A stretch of DNA of 64,000 bases from CAIWHR01 sp963813415. Its GTDB lineage: Bacteria > Pseudomonadota > Gammaproteobacteria > Burkholderiales > Casimicrobiaceae. Below the pieces are notes generated by a model. The model searched no databases. It worked only from the letters and a program-made list of their open reading frames with translations, and was not told the origin of the DNA. Below are positions 1-8,672 of this stretch, piece by piece. The position numbers and the translations under genes are program-made. Position 1 is the first letter of the stretch. Every line of letters starts with the position of its first letter. The DNA lies in contig CAWEYW010000009.1 in the NCBI GenBank assembly GCA_963813415.1, positions 682,001 to 746,000 on the forward strand, in the 5' to 3' direction.

Positions 1-768
1 CGAGCCCCACTCCGGCGTCGGCGGTTGTGCGCCGAGCCCAAGGAAGCCGAGCGCCGCCGCATCCAGGATCGCCGTCGAGAACCCGAGCGTCGCCTGAACG
101 ATCAGCGGCGCCATGCAGTTCGGCAGGATGGTATTGAACATCAGGCGAACCGGGCCGGCACCCGCGATGCGCGAGGATTGCACGTACTCCTTCTGCGCTT
201 CGCCGATCACCGCGGCGCGGGTGAGACGCACGTAATGCGGCAGCAGCACGATGGCAATGGCGTACATCGCGTTGGCGAGACCCGGGCCGAGGATCGCCAC
301 GACGGCGATCGCGAGCAGCAGGCTCGGGAGCGCCAGCATCACATCCATGAACCGCATGATCACGGTCTCGGTGAGCCCACGCACGTAACCCGCCAGCAGA
401 CCGAGCAGGACGCCGAGCGAAAGCGAGATGGCGACCGAGATCAGGCCGATGACGAGCGATAGCCGCGTGCCATGGATGAGCCGCGAAAGGACATCGCGAC
501 CGACCGGATCCGTGCCCAGCAGGAAGCGCGTCGTGCCGCCGTCCTGCCATACCGGGGGCGTCAGGGTGAAATCACGATACTGCTCGTTGGGAGGATGCGG
601 CGCGATGACATCGGCGCCGAGCGCAAGCACCAGCAGCAGCACCACGATCGCGAGGCCGATCAGCGCACCGCGACTGCGCGAATACGAGCTCCACAGCTCC
701 CGCAACGGCGTCGGTGCGGCCGGCAGGTCGTCTTGCGCCATGGCGGCGAGCTCGACGGTCTCAGCCAT
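1..768 (-). CDS. dppC: Peptide ABC transporter permease DppC (3' end outside window)
   Basis: Inner-membrane permease subunit of a dipeptide/oligopeptide ABC importer; it pairs with DppB to form the channel. The visible 256 codons start MAETVELAAM, then one N-terminal membrane segment (about residues 35-55), a periplasmic loop containing LLGTDPVGRDVLSRLIHG, typical of DppC, and the multi-helix permease core. The segment GEAQKEYVQSSRIAGAGP is the EAA-type loop that contacts the ATPase. The reading frame runs off position 1 after LGLGAQPPTPEWG, a motif near the usual C-terminus. The start overlaps the dppB stop by 8 bases, so the two are translationally coupled. The ATPase genes would lie beyond the window. 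Family call is secure; the exact substrate is inference. Confidence 0.93.
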   Translation of the reverse strand, partial: MAETVELAAMAQDDLPAAPTPLRELWSSYSRSRGALIGLAIVVLLLVLALGADVIAPHPPNEQYRDFTLTPPVWQDGGTTRFLLGTDPVGRDVLSRLIHGTRLSLVIGLISVAISLSLGVLLGLLAGYVRGLTETVIMRFMDVMLALPSLLLAIAVVAILGPGLANAMYAIAIVLLPHYVRLTRAAVIGEAQKEYVQSSRIAGAGPVRLMFNTILPNCMAPLIVQATLGFSTAILDAAALGFLGLGAQPPTPEWGS

Positions 769-1768
769 GGCGGATGCGCGGATTGATCACGCCGTAGAGC
801 AGGTCGACGATCAGGTTGACACTGATGACGATCGCCGCGATGAGCAGGATGCCGCCTTGCACGACAGGATAATCGCGGGATTGCACGCCATGGATGAGCC
901 AGTTGCCCACGCCTGGCCAGGAGAAGATCGTCTCGGTGAGGATCGCGCCCGAGAGCAGCAGGCCGACCTGCAGGCCGATCACGGTGACCACGGGGATCAG
1001 GGCATTGCGCAGGGCATGCACGAGCACCACCCGTCGATGCGGCAAGCCCTTGGCCCGGGCGGTACGCACGTAATCCTCGCGCAACACCTCGAGCATCGAC
1101 GAGCGAGTCATGCGCGCAATGACCGCGAGCGGGATGGTGCCGAGGGCGATCGACGGCAGGATCAGGTGTGACAAGGCCGAGCGGAACGCGCCGGGATCGC
1201 CGCTGCGCAGCGTGTCGAGGAGCATGAATCCGGTAGTCGCCGGCACGTCGTAAAGCACGTCGATCCGCCCCGATACCGGGGTCCAGCCCAGCTGCACGGA
1301 GAAGAACAGGATGAGCAGCAGCGCCCACCAGAAGATGGGCATCGAATAACCGGTCAGCGACACGCCCATCACGGCATAGTCCGCCACCGTGTTGCGTTTC
1401 AACGCCGCGACGATGCCTGCAGGGAGCCCGATCACGAGGGCGAACAGCATCGCGAAAAATGCCAGCTCGACCGTCGCCGGAAACAGCGTCGCGAACTCGC
1501 TCAGCACGGGTTCATGGGTCGTCAGCGACGTGCCGAGATCGCCGCGTACCACCTGGCCGATATAGCCGAAATACTGCGCGTACAGCGGCCGGTCGAGCCC
1601 GAATTCGTGCAACAGGCGTTCGCGTCGCGCGGGATCCATGCCGCGCTCGCCCGACAGGTTCTCGACGGGATCACCGGGAATGAGATGGATCAGCGCGAAG
1701 GCGAGCAGCGTGACGCCGATGAAGGTCGGCACGATGAGCGCCACGCGCCGCAGGAGAAAGCCCAGCAT
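761..1768 (-). CDS. dppB: Peptide ABC transporter permease DppB
   Basis: Inner-membrane permease of the dipeptide importer, 335 residues, the usual length. The N-terminus MLGFLLRRVALIVPTFIGVT and the motif HLIPGDPVE are characteristic of the DppB/OppB family. About six hydrophobic segments are visible, and the EAA loop (RTARAKGLPHRRVVLVHALR, near residues 230-250) is well conserved. The C-terminus reads YGVINPRIRHG, as in other DppB proteins. It lies downstream of dppA, separated by about 200 bases that hold inverted repeats, and its stop overlaps the dppC start. Family assignment is certain; which peptides are carried cannot be read from the sequence. Confidence 0.95.
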   Translation of the reverse strand: MLGFLLRRVALIVPTFIGVTLLAFALIHLIPGDPVENLSGERGMDPARRERLLHEFGLDRPLYAQYFGYIGQVVRGDLGTSLTTHEPVLSEFATLFPATVELAFFAMLFALVIGLPAGIVAALKRNTVADYAVMGVSLTGYSMPIFWWALLLILFFSVQLGWTPVSGRIDVLYDVPATTGFMLLDTLRSGDPGAFRSALSHLILPSIALGTIPLAVIARMTRSSMLEVLREDYVRTARAKGLPHRRVVLVHALRNALIPVVTVIGLQVGLLLSGAILTETIFSWPGVGNWLIHGVQSRDYPVVQGGILLIAAIVISVNLIVDLLYGVINPRIRHG

Positions 1769-1805
1769 AGAAGCAGACGAGGACCGGCGACCGGAGATTC
1801 TATGA

Positions 1806-1858
1806 TGGGTCAGGCTTCAGCCCGACGCTGTGATCAGCAAACCCGTTCGGCTGAAGAC
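1806..1858. repeat. Inverted repeat in dppA-dppB spacer
   Basis: The left arm contains GGCTTCAGCCCGAC and the right arm, about 20 bases on, contains GTTCGGCTGAAGAC, its near reverse complement, so a stem-loop can form in the RNA on either strand. The left arm starts GGGTCAGGCTTCAGC, which matches the elements near 1935 and 4470. It looks like a short dispersed palindromic repeat (REP-like). In this position it could stabilise the dppA message relative to dppBC; that role is inference. Confidence 0.6.
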
Positions 1859-1934
1859 AAATCCACAGGGCCGCGGAGGCCTGTCTCCATTCAGGCTACG
1901 TAAGCCGGGCTTCGGCTCGCGTCGCAGCGGACTC

Positions 1935-1960
1935 GTGGGTCTGGCTTCAGTCCGAAGCTG
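1935..1960. repeat. Second copy of the dispersed palindromic repeat
   Basis: The sequence GTGGGTCTGGCTTCAGTCCG followed by AAGCTG matches the element at 1806 and the one at 4468 over the core GGTCWGGCTTCAG. It is partly self-complementary (CTTCAGTCCGAAG). It lies 7 bases past the dppA stop, where it may act as a 3' stem-loop for the dppA transcript. Confidence 0.5.
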
Positions 1961-1966
1961 TCCTTG

Positions 1967-3601
1967 CTACTTGACGATATCCGCCTTGTCGAAATAATGG
2001 TGCGCTGTCGCATCCATCTTGTAACCCTTCACTTCCTTGCGTACCGGATCGAAGCGCACGGAATGCGCCACGGTGATCCACGGTGCCTCTTCCTTGAAGA
2101 TCACCTGGGCCTGCTCGTAGAGCTTCGCGCGATCGGCCTGTTTCGGCGTCTGCGCGGCCTTGATGATGAGATCCTCGAACTGCTTGTTGCACCACCGCGC
2201 GACATTGCCGCCGCCCTTCACGGCCTCGCAGCCGAGCAGCGGCACGAAGAAGTTGTCCGGATCGCCGTTGTCACCCGACCAGCCGAACATCATGGCGTGA
2301 TGCTCGCCGCCCTTGCTGCGCTTGCGGTATTCCGCCCATTCGTACGTCGTGAGCTTGGTCTTGACGCCGATCTTTTCCCAGTCCGCCTGCACGAGCTCCG
2401 CCATGCGCTTGCCGTCCGGGTTGTACGGCCGGGTGACCGGCAGGTACCACAGGTCGACCTCGAAGCCATTCGGATACCCCGCCTGGGCCAGCATCTCCTT
2501 CGCCTTCGCGGGATCGTACGCATAATCCTTCACCGCGTTGTTGTAGCTCCAGAGGATCGGCGGGATGGGATTCTTCGCGACCTGCCCCTGCCCCTGGTAG
2601 ACGGCCTTGAGGATGGCCTCCTTGTTGACCGCCATGTTGAGCGCCTGGCGCACGAGCTTGCTGTCGAAGGGCTTCTTCTCGACGTTGAAGGCGATGTAAC
2701 CGACGTTCAGCCCTTCCTTCGACAGCACGTTGAGCGCCGGGTCCTTCTGCATCTCGCCAAGGTCCGCGGGCTTCGGGAATGCCATCACGTGACATTCACC
2801 GGTCTTCAGCTTGGCGTAGCGCGCGGTCGCATCACGCGTGATGGAGAACACGAGGTTGTCGATCTTCGGCCGCCCGCCCCAGTACTGGTCGAACGCCTTG
2901 TACCGGACCGTCGCGTCCTTCTGGTAGGAGACGAACTGGAACGGCCCCGTGCCGATTGGGTACACGTCGGCGGCATTCGGCGTGCCCTTCTTCATCATGG
3001 CTTCGAAGTATTCCTTGGACAGGATCGACGCGAAGTCCATCGCCATGTCGGCGAGGAACGGCGCTTCGGGTCGCTTGAGCGTGAAGCGCACGGTGTAGTC
3101 GTCGATCTTCTCGACCTTGTCGACGATGTTCTTCATGCCCATGTCGTCGAAGTACGCGAACGTCTGGCCCGCCGTGATCTTGTGGAAGGGATGGTTGTCG
3201 TCGGCCATCCGGTACCAGCTGAAGAGCACGTCCTCGGCGTTCATGTCGCGCGTGGGCTTGAAGTTCGCATTGCTGTGGAACTTCACACCCCGCCGCAGCT
3301 TGAATGTGACGACTTTCCCGTCCGGCGCGACCGTCCACGATTCGGCGAGGGCCGGGACGATGTTGGTGGTGCCGATCTCGAACTGCACCAGGCGATTGAA
3401 CATGGGCACCGACGCCGCATCGAACGTCGTGCCCGTCGAGAAGAATTGCGGCTGGAAGCCTTCGGGACTTCCTTCGGAGCAATAGACCAGCGTGCCCTTG
3501 GCCTGTGCCACGGGCGCTAGCGCGGGCAGCAAGGCCGCGAACGCGGCGACCAGGGCGATGCGCAACGGCACCGCGGAACGTGTGGAAAATCGGCTGGACA
3601 T
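1967..3601 (-). CDS. dppA: Peptide ABC transporter substrate-binding protein DppA
   Basis: Periplasmic receptor of the dipeptide importer (SBP family 5), 544 residues. The start at MSSRFSTRSAV is preceded by GAGGAAGCC, a good ribosome binding site, and is followed by a signal peptide ending near APVAQAKG. The mature protein begins TLVYCSEGSPEGFQPQ, the classic DppA opening, and carries the RRGVKFHSN and YPIGTGPF motifs of the family. Longer upstream frames exist but have no coding character. The permease genes follow downstream, so this is an operon dppA-B-C. Ligand could be di/tripeptides or delta-aminolevulinate/haem as in other DppA proteins; the sequence alone does not decide. Confidence 0.95.
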   Translation of the reverse strand: MSSRFSTRSAVPLRIALVAAFAALLPALAPVAQAKGTLVYCSEGSPEGFQPQFFSTGTTFDAASVPMFNRLVQFEIGTTNIVPALAESWTVAPDGKVVTFKLRRGVKFHSNANFKPTRDMNAEDVLFSWYRMADDNHPFHKITAGQTFAYFDDMGMKNIVDKVEKIDDYTVRFTLKRPEAPFLADMAMDFASILSKEYFEAMMKKGTPNAADVYPIGTGPFQFVSYQKDATVRYKAFDQYWGGRPKIDNLVFSITRDATARYAKLKTGECHVMAFPKPADLGEMQKDPALNVLSKEGLNVGYIAFNVEKKPFDSKLVRQALNMAVNKEAILKAVYQGQGQVAKNPIPPILWSYNNAVKDYAYDPAKAKEMLAQAGYPNGFEVDLWYLPVTRPYNPDGKRMAELVQADWEKIGVKTKLTTYEWAEYRKRSKGGEHHAMMFGWSGDNGDPDNFFVPLLGCEAVKGGGNVARWCNKQFEDLIIKAAQTPKQADRAKLYEQAQVIFKEEAPWITVAHSVRFDPVRKEVKGYKMDATAHHYFDKADIVK

Positions 3602-3704
3602 GGCTTCCTCGAGTGGGATGGAGAGCGGCGGGCACGCAGCACCGGCGGCCAATGCTAGCGGCAGCCCACGGCGATGGCAACCGCGCCGGTCATGGTCGGC
3701 GCGA

Positions 3705-4454
3705 TCAGCCGCGAGCAGCAGCGCGAACGCGCGCACTGCGCGTGGCGTAAAGGCAAATCCCGGTCGCGACCGACACGTTGAGGCTCTCCACCGTCCCGGA
3801 CAGCGGAATGCCCACGATGCGATCGCAGTGCTCCCGGGTGAGGCGGCGCAGCCCCGCGCCTTCCGCGCCGAGCACCCAGGCAACCGGACCGGACAGATCG
3901 GCATCGAACAGGCTTTCGCCCCCCGCATCGGCACCAAGGATCCACACGCCTTTTTCCTTCAGCAGGCGCAGGGTGCGCGCAATGTTGGTGACCGCGATGA
4001 CCGGAACCGTATCCGCCGCGCCGCTCGCCGCCTTGGCGACCGTCGCATTCACCCCGACCGCCCGATCCTTCGGGACGATCACCGCCTGCGCCCCGAATGC
4101 GTCAGCGCAGCGCAGGCATGCACCGAGGTTGTGCGGATCGGTGACGCCGTCGAGGACGACGAGCAGCGGCGGTTCTAAGGCCGTTTCGAGCACGTCCTCG
4201 ACCGTGACATAGGGCAATGCGGCATCGACGATCGCGACGACGCCCTGGTGACGATCGGAACCGGCGAGCGCCAGCAGTCGCTGCTCGTCGACCTCGTGCA
4301 CGGCGCATCCTGCCGCCTGCGCCGCCGCGACGAGGTGCCGCGTGCGTACATCCCGCCGTGCGGCAGCGACATAGATCGCATGCACCGACTGGGCCCGTTG
4401 CCGCAGGCGCGCGGTGACCGCATGAAAGCCGAAGAGAGGTTTGGTGGAAGACAT
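3705..4454 (-). CDS. rlmB: 23S rRNA (guanosine(2251)-2'-O)-methyltransferase RlmB
   Basis: SPOUT-family (TrmH/SpoU) methyltransferase that 2'-O-methylates G2251 of 23S rRNA, using S-adenosylmethionine. The N-terminal substrate-binding domain begins SSTKPLFGFHAVTARL. The three knot motifs are visible: DPHNLGACLRCADAFGA (motif 1, with the catalytic-type Asn and Arg), VLGAEGAGLRRL (motif 2) and IPLSGTVESLNVSVATGI (motif 3). The start chosen is the ATG at 4454, which fits the E. coli protein; another in-frame ATG lies at 4466. No strong ribosome binding site is visible for either. A dispersed palindromic repeat lies directly upstream. It is usually next to rnr, which is not in this window. Confidence 0.93.
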   Translation of the reverse strand: MSSTKPLFGFHAVTARLRQRAQSVHAIYVAAARRDVRTRHLVAAAQAAGCAVHEVDEQRLLALAGSDRHQGVVAIVDAALPYVTVEDVLETALEPPLLVVLDGVTDPHNLGACLRCADAFGAQAVIVPKDRAVGVNATVAKAASGAADTVPVIAVTNIARTLRLLKEKGVWILGADAGGESLFDADLSGPVAWVLGAEGAGLRRLTREHCDRIVGIPLSGTVESLNVSVATGICLYATRSARVRAAARG

Positions 4455-4467
4455 GGCGCCATGCATT

Positions 4468-4506
4468 GTAGGTCAGGCTTCAGCTTGACCATGGGCGGCT
4501 GAAGCC
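4468..4506. repeat. Third copy of the dispersed palindromic repeat
   Basis: GTAGGTCAGGCTTCAGC is followed by TTGACC, making an imperfect 20-base palindrome (GGTCA...TGACC), and then by CGGCTGAAGCCG, a second near-palindrome. The first part matches the repeats in the dppA-dppB spacer. It sits between the divergent rlmB and marC-family genes, so it may overlap their promoters. Confidence 0.55.
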
Positions 4507-4569
4507 GCGCCTGCAACGCACGGTCGCCCGCGTCCCCGTGCTACCGTGGCACGAAAATGCGATAACACC

Positions 4570-5244
4570 ATGCCCACCGACCTCCGCCAGATTCTCGAAG
4601 GCGCCCTGCTGATGACGGCCGCCCTGCTGCCGATCGTCAATCCCTTCGGCAGCACGCCGGTCTTCCTCGCGATGACCGCGGACTGCACGCCCGAGCTGCG
4701 CGCGACACTGGCGAAGCGCATCAGCGTCAACGCCTTCCTGATCCTGATGATTTCGGTGTTCGTCGGCACCTACGTGCTCGAGCTTTTCGGGTTGTCGGTG
4801 CCCGTCGTGCAGGTCGCCGGCGGCATCCTGGTCTGCGCGATGGGCTGGCGCCTGCTCGCCCAGGACAATCCCGTCGAGCACGTGGCGCGCGGCTCCGCGC
4901 CGACGGCCGCGGAAATCTCCAGCCGCGCGTTCTATCCCCTGACCCTGCCGCTCACCGTCGGTCCGGGAAGCATTTCCGTAGCGATCACCATTGGCGCCAA
5001 CCATCCGGTGGACATCCGTTCGATCGTCACCTACGCTGCGGGGCATGTGATCGCGAGCGTGGTGATCGCGCTCACGATCTTCCTGTGCTTCCGCTATGCG
5101 GATCGAATGCTGCGGATGATCGGCGAGACCGGCACCAGCGTCGTCCTGCGACTGTCGGCATTCATCCTGCTGTGCATCGGCGTGCAGATCGCCTGGAACG
5201 GCGCGAGCGCCCTGCTCGCCACCGTCGCGCTCGTCCCCCGGTAG
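4570..5244 (+). CDS. MarC family (UPF0056) integral membrane protein
   Basis: A 224-residue inner-membrane protein of the MarC/YhgN family, whose transport substrate is not known. The start MPTDLRQILEGALLMTAALL leads straight into the first membrane segment; LPIVNPFGSTPVFLAMT and the second-half repeat FYPLTLPLTVGPGSISVAIT are the two conserved family motifs with their Pro/Gly turns. Six hydrophobic segments are visible. It is transcribed divergently from rlmB and converges on the SGNH-like gene with only 15 bases between stops. The old link of MarC to multiple antibiotic resistance was later withdrawn, so no resistance role should be assumed. Confidence 0.9.
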   Translation: MPTDLRQILEGALLMTAALLPIVNPFGSTPVFLAMTADCTPELRATLAKRISVNAFLILMISVFVGTYVLELFGLSVPVVQVAGGILVCAMGWRLLAQDNPVEHVARGSAPTAAEISSRAFYPLTLPLTVGPGSISVAITIGANHPVDIRSIVTYAAGHVIASVVIALTIFLCFRYADRMLRMIGETGTSVVLRLSAFILLCIGVQIAWNGASALLATVALVPR

Positions 5245-5259
5245 CGTCCCGGAACGGGT

Positions 5260-6258
5260 TCAAGGCGGCAAGGCGCCTGCCGCAATGACCCCGCGCCGGA
5301 CGAGCACGTCCAGCAGCGCGCGGGTGAATCGCGGCACGTCGGTGCCATCGATGTGTGACGTATCGGGTAATGGAATCGCAGTAAACGCGGGCTCGTCCTG
5401 GAACTCGATCATCGGCATCGGCGCGATGCGGGCATAGGCGTCCCAGTACAGAGCGCGCGGATAATGCGCGTCGTCGATGGCCAGGTGCTCACCGGCGGAC
5501 GGCTCCCGGAAGAACACCACCTGGCCGCCGCGTGCCTGGATCACCCGCACCCACGCCGACACTTGCTCCAGTGCCGCAAGCCACTGCACCGGCGGATCCG
5601 GCGGATTGTCGCGGTAGTAATCGCGCAGATCGGCGATGCGGCGGTCGCGGATAGCATCCACATCGGTGCGCCGGTAATCCAGCAGCCCGAGGCGATCGCG
5701 ACGGATGCTCACGTAGTCGTTGATGGGCGGGCCGTAGCCCGCCAGCCAGCGCCGGACGATCTGCACGAGGGCGAAGGGCGACCGGATGAACACGAGGTGC
5801 TCCTGCAGCGGCGTGAGCAGCGCGCGATGGATCCGCCGGGCGAGCGTCCAGCGATGGCGGTAATGATCGAACCATGGCTGCTGCATGTCCCAATGACGGC
5901 GGGCAAGACCGCGCGCATCGATGCCGACGATCGCCAGGCCATGGAACTTCGGATCCTCGGCCAATGCACGCAAAGCCGCGATGGGGTAGGCGCCATTGAC
6001 GGCGAGCATGATCGACGGCCGGCCGGTGAATGCGCGCACGATTTCCGGGTCCACGGCGTACTGGATGCGCGAGGCGCCGAGCAGCGCCACCGCATCGCCG
6101 TGTTCCTGCAGATGATCCATCTGGATCGACCACAGGTCCTTGTCATCCTGCAGCGTCGGCCAGTAATCGTGGACGCGCAGCCAGTGCTCGAACGCGAACA
6201 CTGCAGCCCCGCTCAAGCAGAGCGCCACGATCCACGAAATCAGCCAGCGCCGCTGCAT
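5260..6258 (-). CDS. SGNH-like (AlgJ/AlgX-type) accessory protein paired with MBOAT
   Basis: A 332-residue protein with one N-terminal membrane anchor (MQRRWLISWIVALCLSGAAV). After the anchor, ALLGASRIQYAVDP resembles the block I nucleophile loop of SGNH hydrolases (Gly-x-Ser), and the C-terminal DTSHIDG matches the DxxH block V. The middle part is poorly conserved. It overlaps the upstream MBOAT gene by one base (TGATG), which is the arrangement of acyl-transfer pairs such as AlgI/AlgJ, so it likely passes an acyl group to a periplasmic polymer. The substrate is unknown. The catalytic reading of the two motifs is inference from short matches. Confidence 0.7.
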   Translation of the reverse strand: MQRRWLISWIVALCLSGAAVFAFEHWLRVHDYWPTLQDDKDLWSIQMDHLQEHGDAVALLGASRIQYAVDPEIVRAFTGRPSIMLAVNGAYPIAALRALAEDPKFHGLAIVGIDARGLARRHWDMQQPWFDHYRHRWTLARRIHRALLTPLQEHLVFIRSPFALVQIVRRWLAGYGPPINDYVSIRRDRLGLLDYRRTDVDAIRDRRIADLRDYYRDNPPDPPVQWLAALEQVSAWVRVIQARGGQVVFFREPSAGEHLAIDDAHYPRALYWDAYARIAPMPMIEFQDEPAFTAIPLPDTSHIDGTDVPRFTRALLDVLVRRGVIAAGALPP

Positions 6259-7682
6259 CAGAACTGGAAGTAGATGAATGCCGGATTGAACCCGGGCGAG
6301 AACAGCACCGCGCTCGTGGCAGCGGTCAACGTGCCGATGCGCAGCCACACCGGCACGTCCTCGAGCCACGTCCATCCCCGCACGTTGGCGGTCAGGATAT
6401 GACCGGCCAGCAATGCGGCGCCGGCAACGAGCGCCACCTGAACGTCCTGATGCGGGACCAGCGGCGCTGCCAGCGCATCGCCGTGCCCGAACATTGTGGC
6501 GAGGAGATGCAGCGCCTGCCCGATGCTGGAGGCACGGAAGAACACCACCGCGATGGTGAATGCCACGAAGGTCAGCAGGGCGAAGGCGGCACGCGCGGCA
6601 AGCGATTCCACGCGCGTGAAGTCCCAGACGTGATCCCGGAACATGCGTTCCAGGACCAGCAGGAGTCCGTTCAGGCCGCCCCAGATGACGAACGTCCACG
6701 CCGCTCCGTGCCACAGGCCGCACAGCAGGAAGGTGACCAGCAGATTGAAGTAGCCGCGCGCGCGTCCCCTGCGGTAGTGCCCGAGCGGGGTGAATACGTA
6801 GTCGCGCAGCCAGCTCGACAGTGAGATGTGCCAGCGATTCCACAGGTCCGCCATGCCGACGGCACCGAAGGGACTCTCGAAGTTGGATGGGAAGCGGAAG
6901 CCGAAAAGCAGCGCGACGCCGATCGCGCAGAGCGAATAGCCGGCAAAATCGCAATACACCTGGAGCGAAAAGTTCGTCGCGCCCAGCCAGCTGTCGCGAG
7001 CGGTGGGATGCGCACCCAATGCAAATACCCGGTCGGCGACCGGCCCGAAGATCAGGTCGGCGAAGCAAAGCTTCAGCGCGAGTCCGACCGCGAACAACGC
7101 GAGCCCGCGGCCGACGGCAGTGTCGATCCAGCGCTTCTCCGTCAGGCACTGCGGCTGAAAATCGTTGTAGCGGAGGATCGGCCCGGCGACCAGGTGCGGG
7201 AAGAACGTTACGTAAAGCCCGTAATCGAGCACACTGCGCGAAGCTTCGATACGCCGCCGATAGACGTCGATCACATAGGACAGGCTCTCGAACGTGTAGA
7301 ACGAAATGCCGACGGGCAGCAGGATGCCAAGATCGAGCGGCTTCCATTCGACGCTGAACATCCGGGCGAGATCGATCGCCGTATTGGTGAAGAACTGCGC
7401 GTACTTGAAGAATCCGAGCGCGCCGAGGTTCACAGCGATCGAGCCGAGGAGCAGCAGACGTCGCGTCCCCGGATCGTGTGAGCGCTGCAGCACGCGGCCG
7501 GCCACCCAGTCGAAGCCAGTCGTGGCCATGAGCAGGAGCACGAAGAATGGATTCCACGCACCGTAGAACACATAACTCGCGAGCAGCAGCAGGATCTTGC
7601 GTGCGGTCCAGCCGGATACCACCCAATAGGCCACGTACACGCAGCCGAGGAAGGCGAGAAACGTAAGGGAATCGAAGGTCAT
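6258..7682 (-). CDS. MBOAT family membrane O-acyltransferase (AlgI/PatA-like)
   Basis: A 474-residue multi-pass membrane protein of the membrane-bound O-acyltransferase family. It carries LLLLASYVFYGAWNP near the N-terminus, HLVAGPILRYNDFQPQ, and CGLWHGAAWTFVIWGGLNG with the invariant catalytic His (about residue 320). About ten membrane segments are visible. Family members such as AlgI move acetyl groups across the inner membrane for O-acetylation of polysaccharides. It is followed, with one base of overlap, by the SGNH-like partner. No polysaccharide biosynthesis genes lie nearby, so the acceptor cannot be named. Confidence 0.92.
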   Translation of the reverse strand: MTFDSLTFLAFLGCVYVAYWVVSGWTARKILLLLASYVFYGAWNPFFVLLLMATTGFDWVAGRVLQRSHDPGTRRLLLLGSIAVNLGALGFFKYAQFFTNTAIDLARMFSVEWKPLDLGILLPVGISFYTFESLSYVIDVYRRRIEASRSVLDYGLYVTFFPHLVAGPILRYNDFQPQCLTEKRWIDTAVGRGLALFAVGLALKLCFADLIFGPVADRVFALGAHPTARDSWLGATNFSLQVYCDFAGYSLCAIGVALLFGFRFPSNFESPFGAVGMADLWNRWHISLSSWLRDYVFTPLGHYRRGRARGYFNLLVTFLLCGLWHGAAWTFVIWGGLNGLLLVLERMFRDHVWDFTRVESLAARAAFALLTFVAFTIAVVFFRASSIGQALHLLATMFGHGDALAAPLVPHQDVQVALVAGAALLAGHILTANVRGWTWLEDVPVWLRIGTLTAATSAVLFSPGFNPAFIYFQF

Positions 7683-7774
7683 CGCGGCCGAACGCCAGAA
7701 TGCCGGTCGTGTGCCGATGCTCCGCCGGGCAGGCGCGAGTTTACCGGGAGTCGGAAGAGAGGCCTTACTTCCGC

Positions 7775-7780
7775 TATGAT
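7775..7780 (+). promoter_or_regulatory. Probable -10 box of the tRNA-Arg promoter
   Basis: TATGAT lies 12 bases before the first base of the tRNA, with a GC-rich discriminator between them, as is usual for stable RNA promoters. No good -35 hexamer is seen at the standard spacing, so this is a tentative call. Confidence 0.45.
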
Positions 7781-7792
7781 CGGCGGCGCGCA

Positions 7793-7868
7793 GCCCCGGT
7801 AGCTCAGTGGATAGAGCAGCCCCCTCCTAAGGGGCAGGTCGGACGTTCGATTCGTCTTCGGGGCGCCA
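7793..7868 (+). tRNA. tRNA-Arg (anticodon CCT)
   Basis: The 76-base sequence folds as a cloverleaf: acceptor GCCCCGG pairs with TCGGGGC (one G-T), the D stem GCTC pairs with GAGC, and the anticodon stem GCCCC/GGGGC holds the loop CTCCTAA with anticodon CCT at 7826-7828, reading AGG. The T arm is GGACG / TTCGATT / CGTCT. The discriminator G is followed by an encoded CCA. tRNA genes of this kind are frequent integration targets, and a gene-poor, decayed stretch follows directly downstream. Confidence 0.96.
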
Positions 7869-8672
7869 GAAATCAAGTATTTAGATCAGCGTCGCTCTGA
7901 TCTGTAATGCCAGCGCCGCTTTGGTGCCCCTCCGAACTCTGCTCTCGACACCACGCATCGAGGATGGAGGGATGAGAAGAACGGCGCCTGGGTCGTGCAA
8001 TTCCAGGGAGCTCGTCCCAAACCATTGCAGAACGGTAGCGTGCACCAACAGCGGCGTTACGTCGCTTGAACCCGTCTGCAAGTCAGCGTAGGGTGAGTCT
8101 ACGGTCACGTTCCATCCCGTGCTTGCCGGCACGGGACGAGGAAGGCGCCGCTGCTCCGGTCTGAGTTGCACGAAGCACGAAACTGGCAGTCTCCGCGCGC
8201 ACCCTCGGACGTGGCCGCGTGGCACGGTCAATTACGTGGGAGGGCCTCTATCGATGACATTTATTACAGCTCGATCCCGACGCCGGTCATGATCCACCGG
8301 CAGACGTTGTGGTGACGCAACGTAAACAGGCCACTCTGATGTGGTAATACCGCGAAGCCCCGCGATGATCGTGGGGCTTTGTATTTTCCAGCGCCGCTTT
8401 TGCGCGATGTCCATGGAACGTGCTTGGTCCCGCGCAGCAGCATCGCAATCGGCGCTAATCCACGGTGCTACGCCGACGGCGACCTGCAACGAGCGCGTCA
8501 TCGCTCCATTCAGCATTAAGACGTCGGTCCTGCGCAGCAGATGATCAGCAGGACGGTGGGTGTCGACATCGAATGGGTGAACAGGTGGTCCCGGCCACCG
8601 CTGCGTTGTCCCATCACCCTTCGCTCTCCCGGCACCGCGCGCACGTATATCGCGGTCAGTTGGCGATCGTGG
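7869..8672. other. Gene-poor stretch downstream of tRNA-Arg
   Basis: About 800 bases with no convincing gene. Open frames exist on both strands, for example 7881-8231 and 8232-8516 on the minus strand, but their translations have no recognisable domain, no good ribosome binding site and a composition unlike the neighbours. A clear stem-loop terminator is present at 8355-8387. The stretch may be remains of an element that once integrated at the tRNA; no repeated tRNA 3' end was found to prove it. Confidence 0.4.
8355..8387 (+). terminator. Stem-loop terminator
   Basis: AAGCCCC and GGGGCTT form a perfect 7-base stem around an 11-base loop, followed by TGTATTTT on the plus strand. It has the form of a Rho-independent terminator, yet no gene is evident just upstream other than the tRNA about 490 bases away, so it may belong to a lost gene or a small RNA. 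Confidence 0.6.

Noticed and set aside
1964..3520. A 518-codon plus-strand open frame opposite dppA
   Set aside because: It is the shadow of dppA on the other strand; composition is Arg/His/Val/Leu-biased, with no domain or ribosome binding site, whereas dppA is a clear family member.
5260..7626. A single 788-codon minus-strand frame spanning both acylation genes
   Set aside because: Its first half is out of frame with the MBOAT protein; the true genes are 6258-7682 and 5260-6258, which overlap by one base.
7881..8231. Minus-strand open frame in the gene-poor stretch
   Set aside because: No ribosome binding site, no recognisable motif, unusual composition; not supported as a gene.
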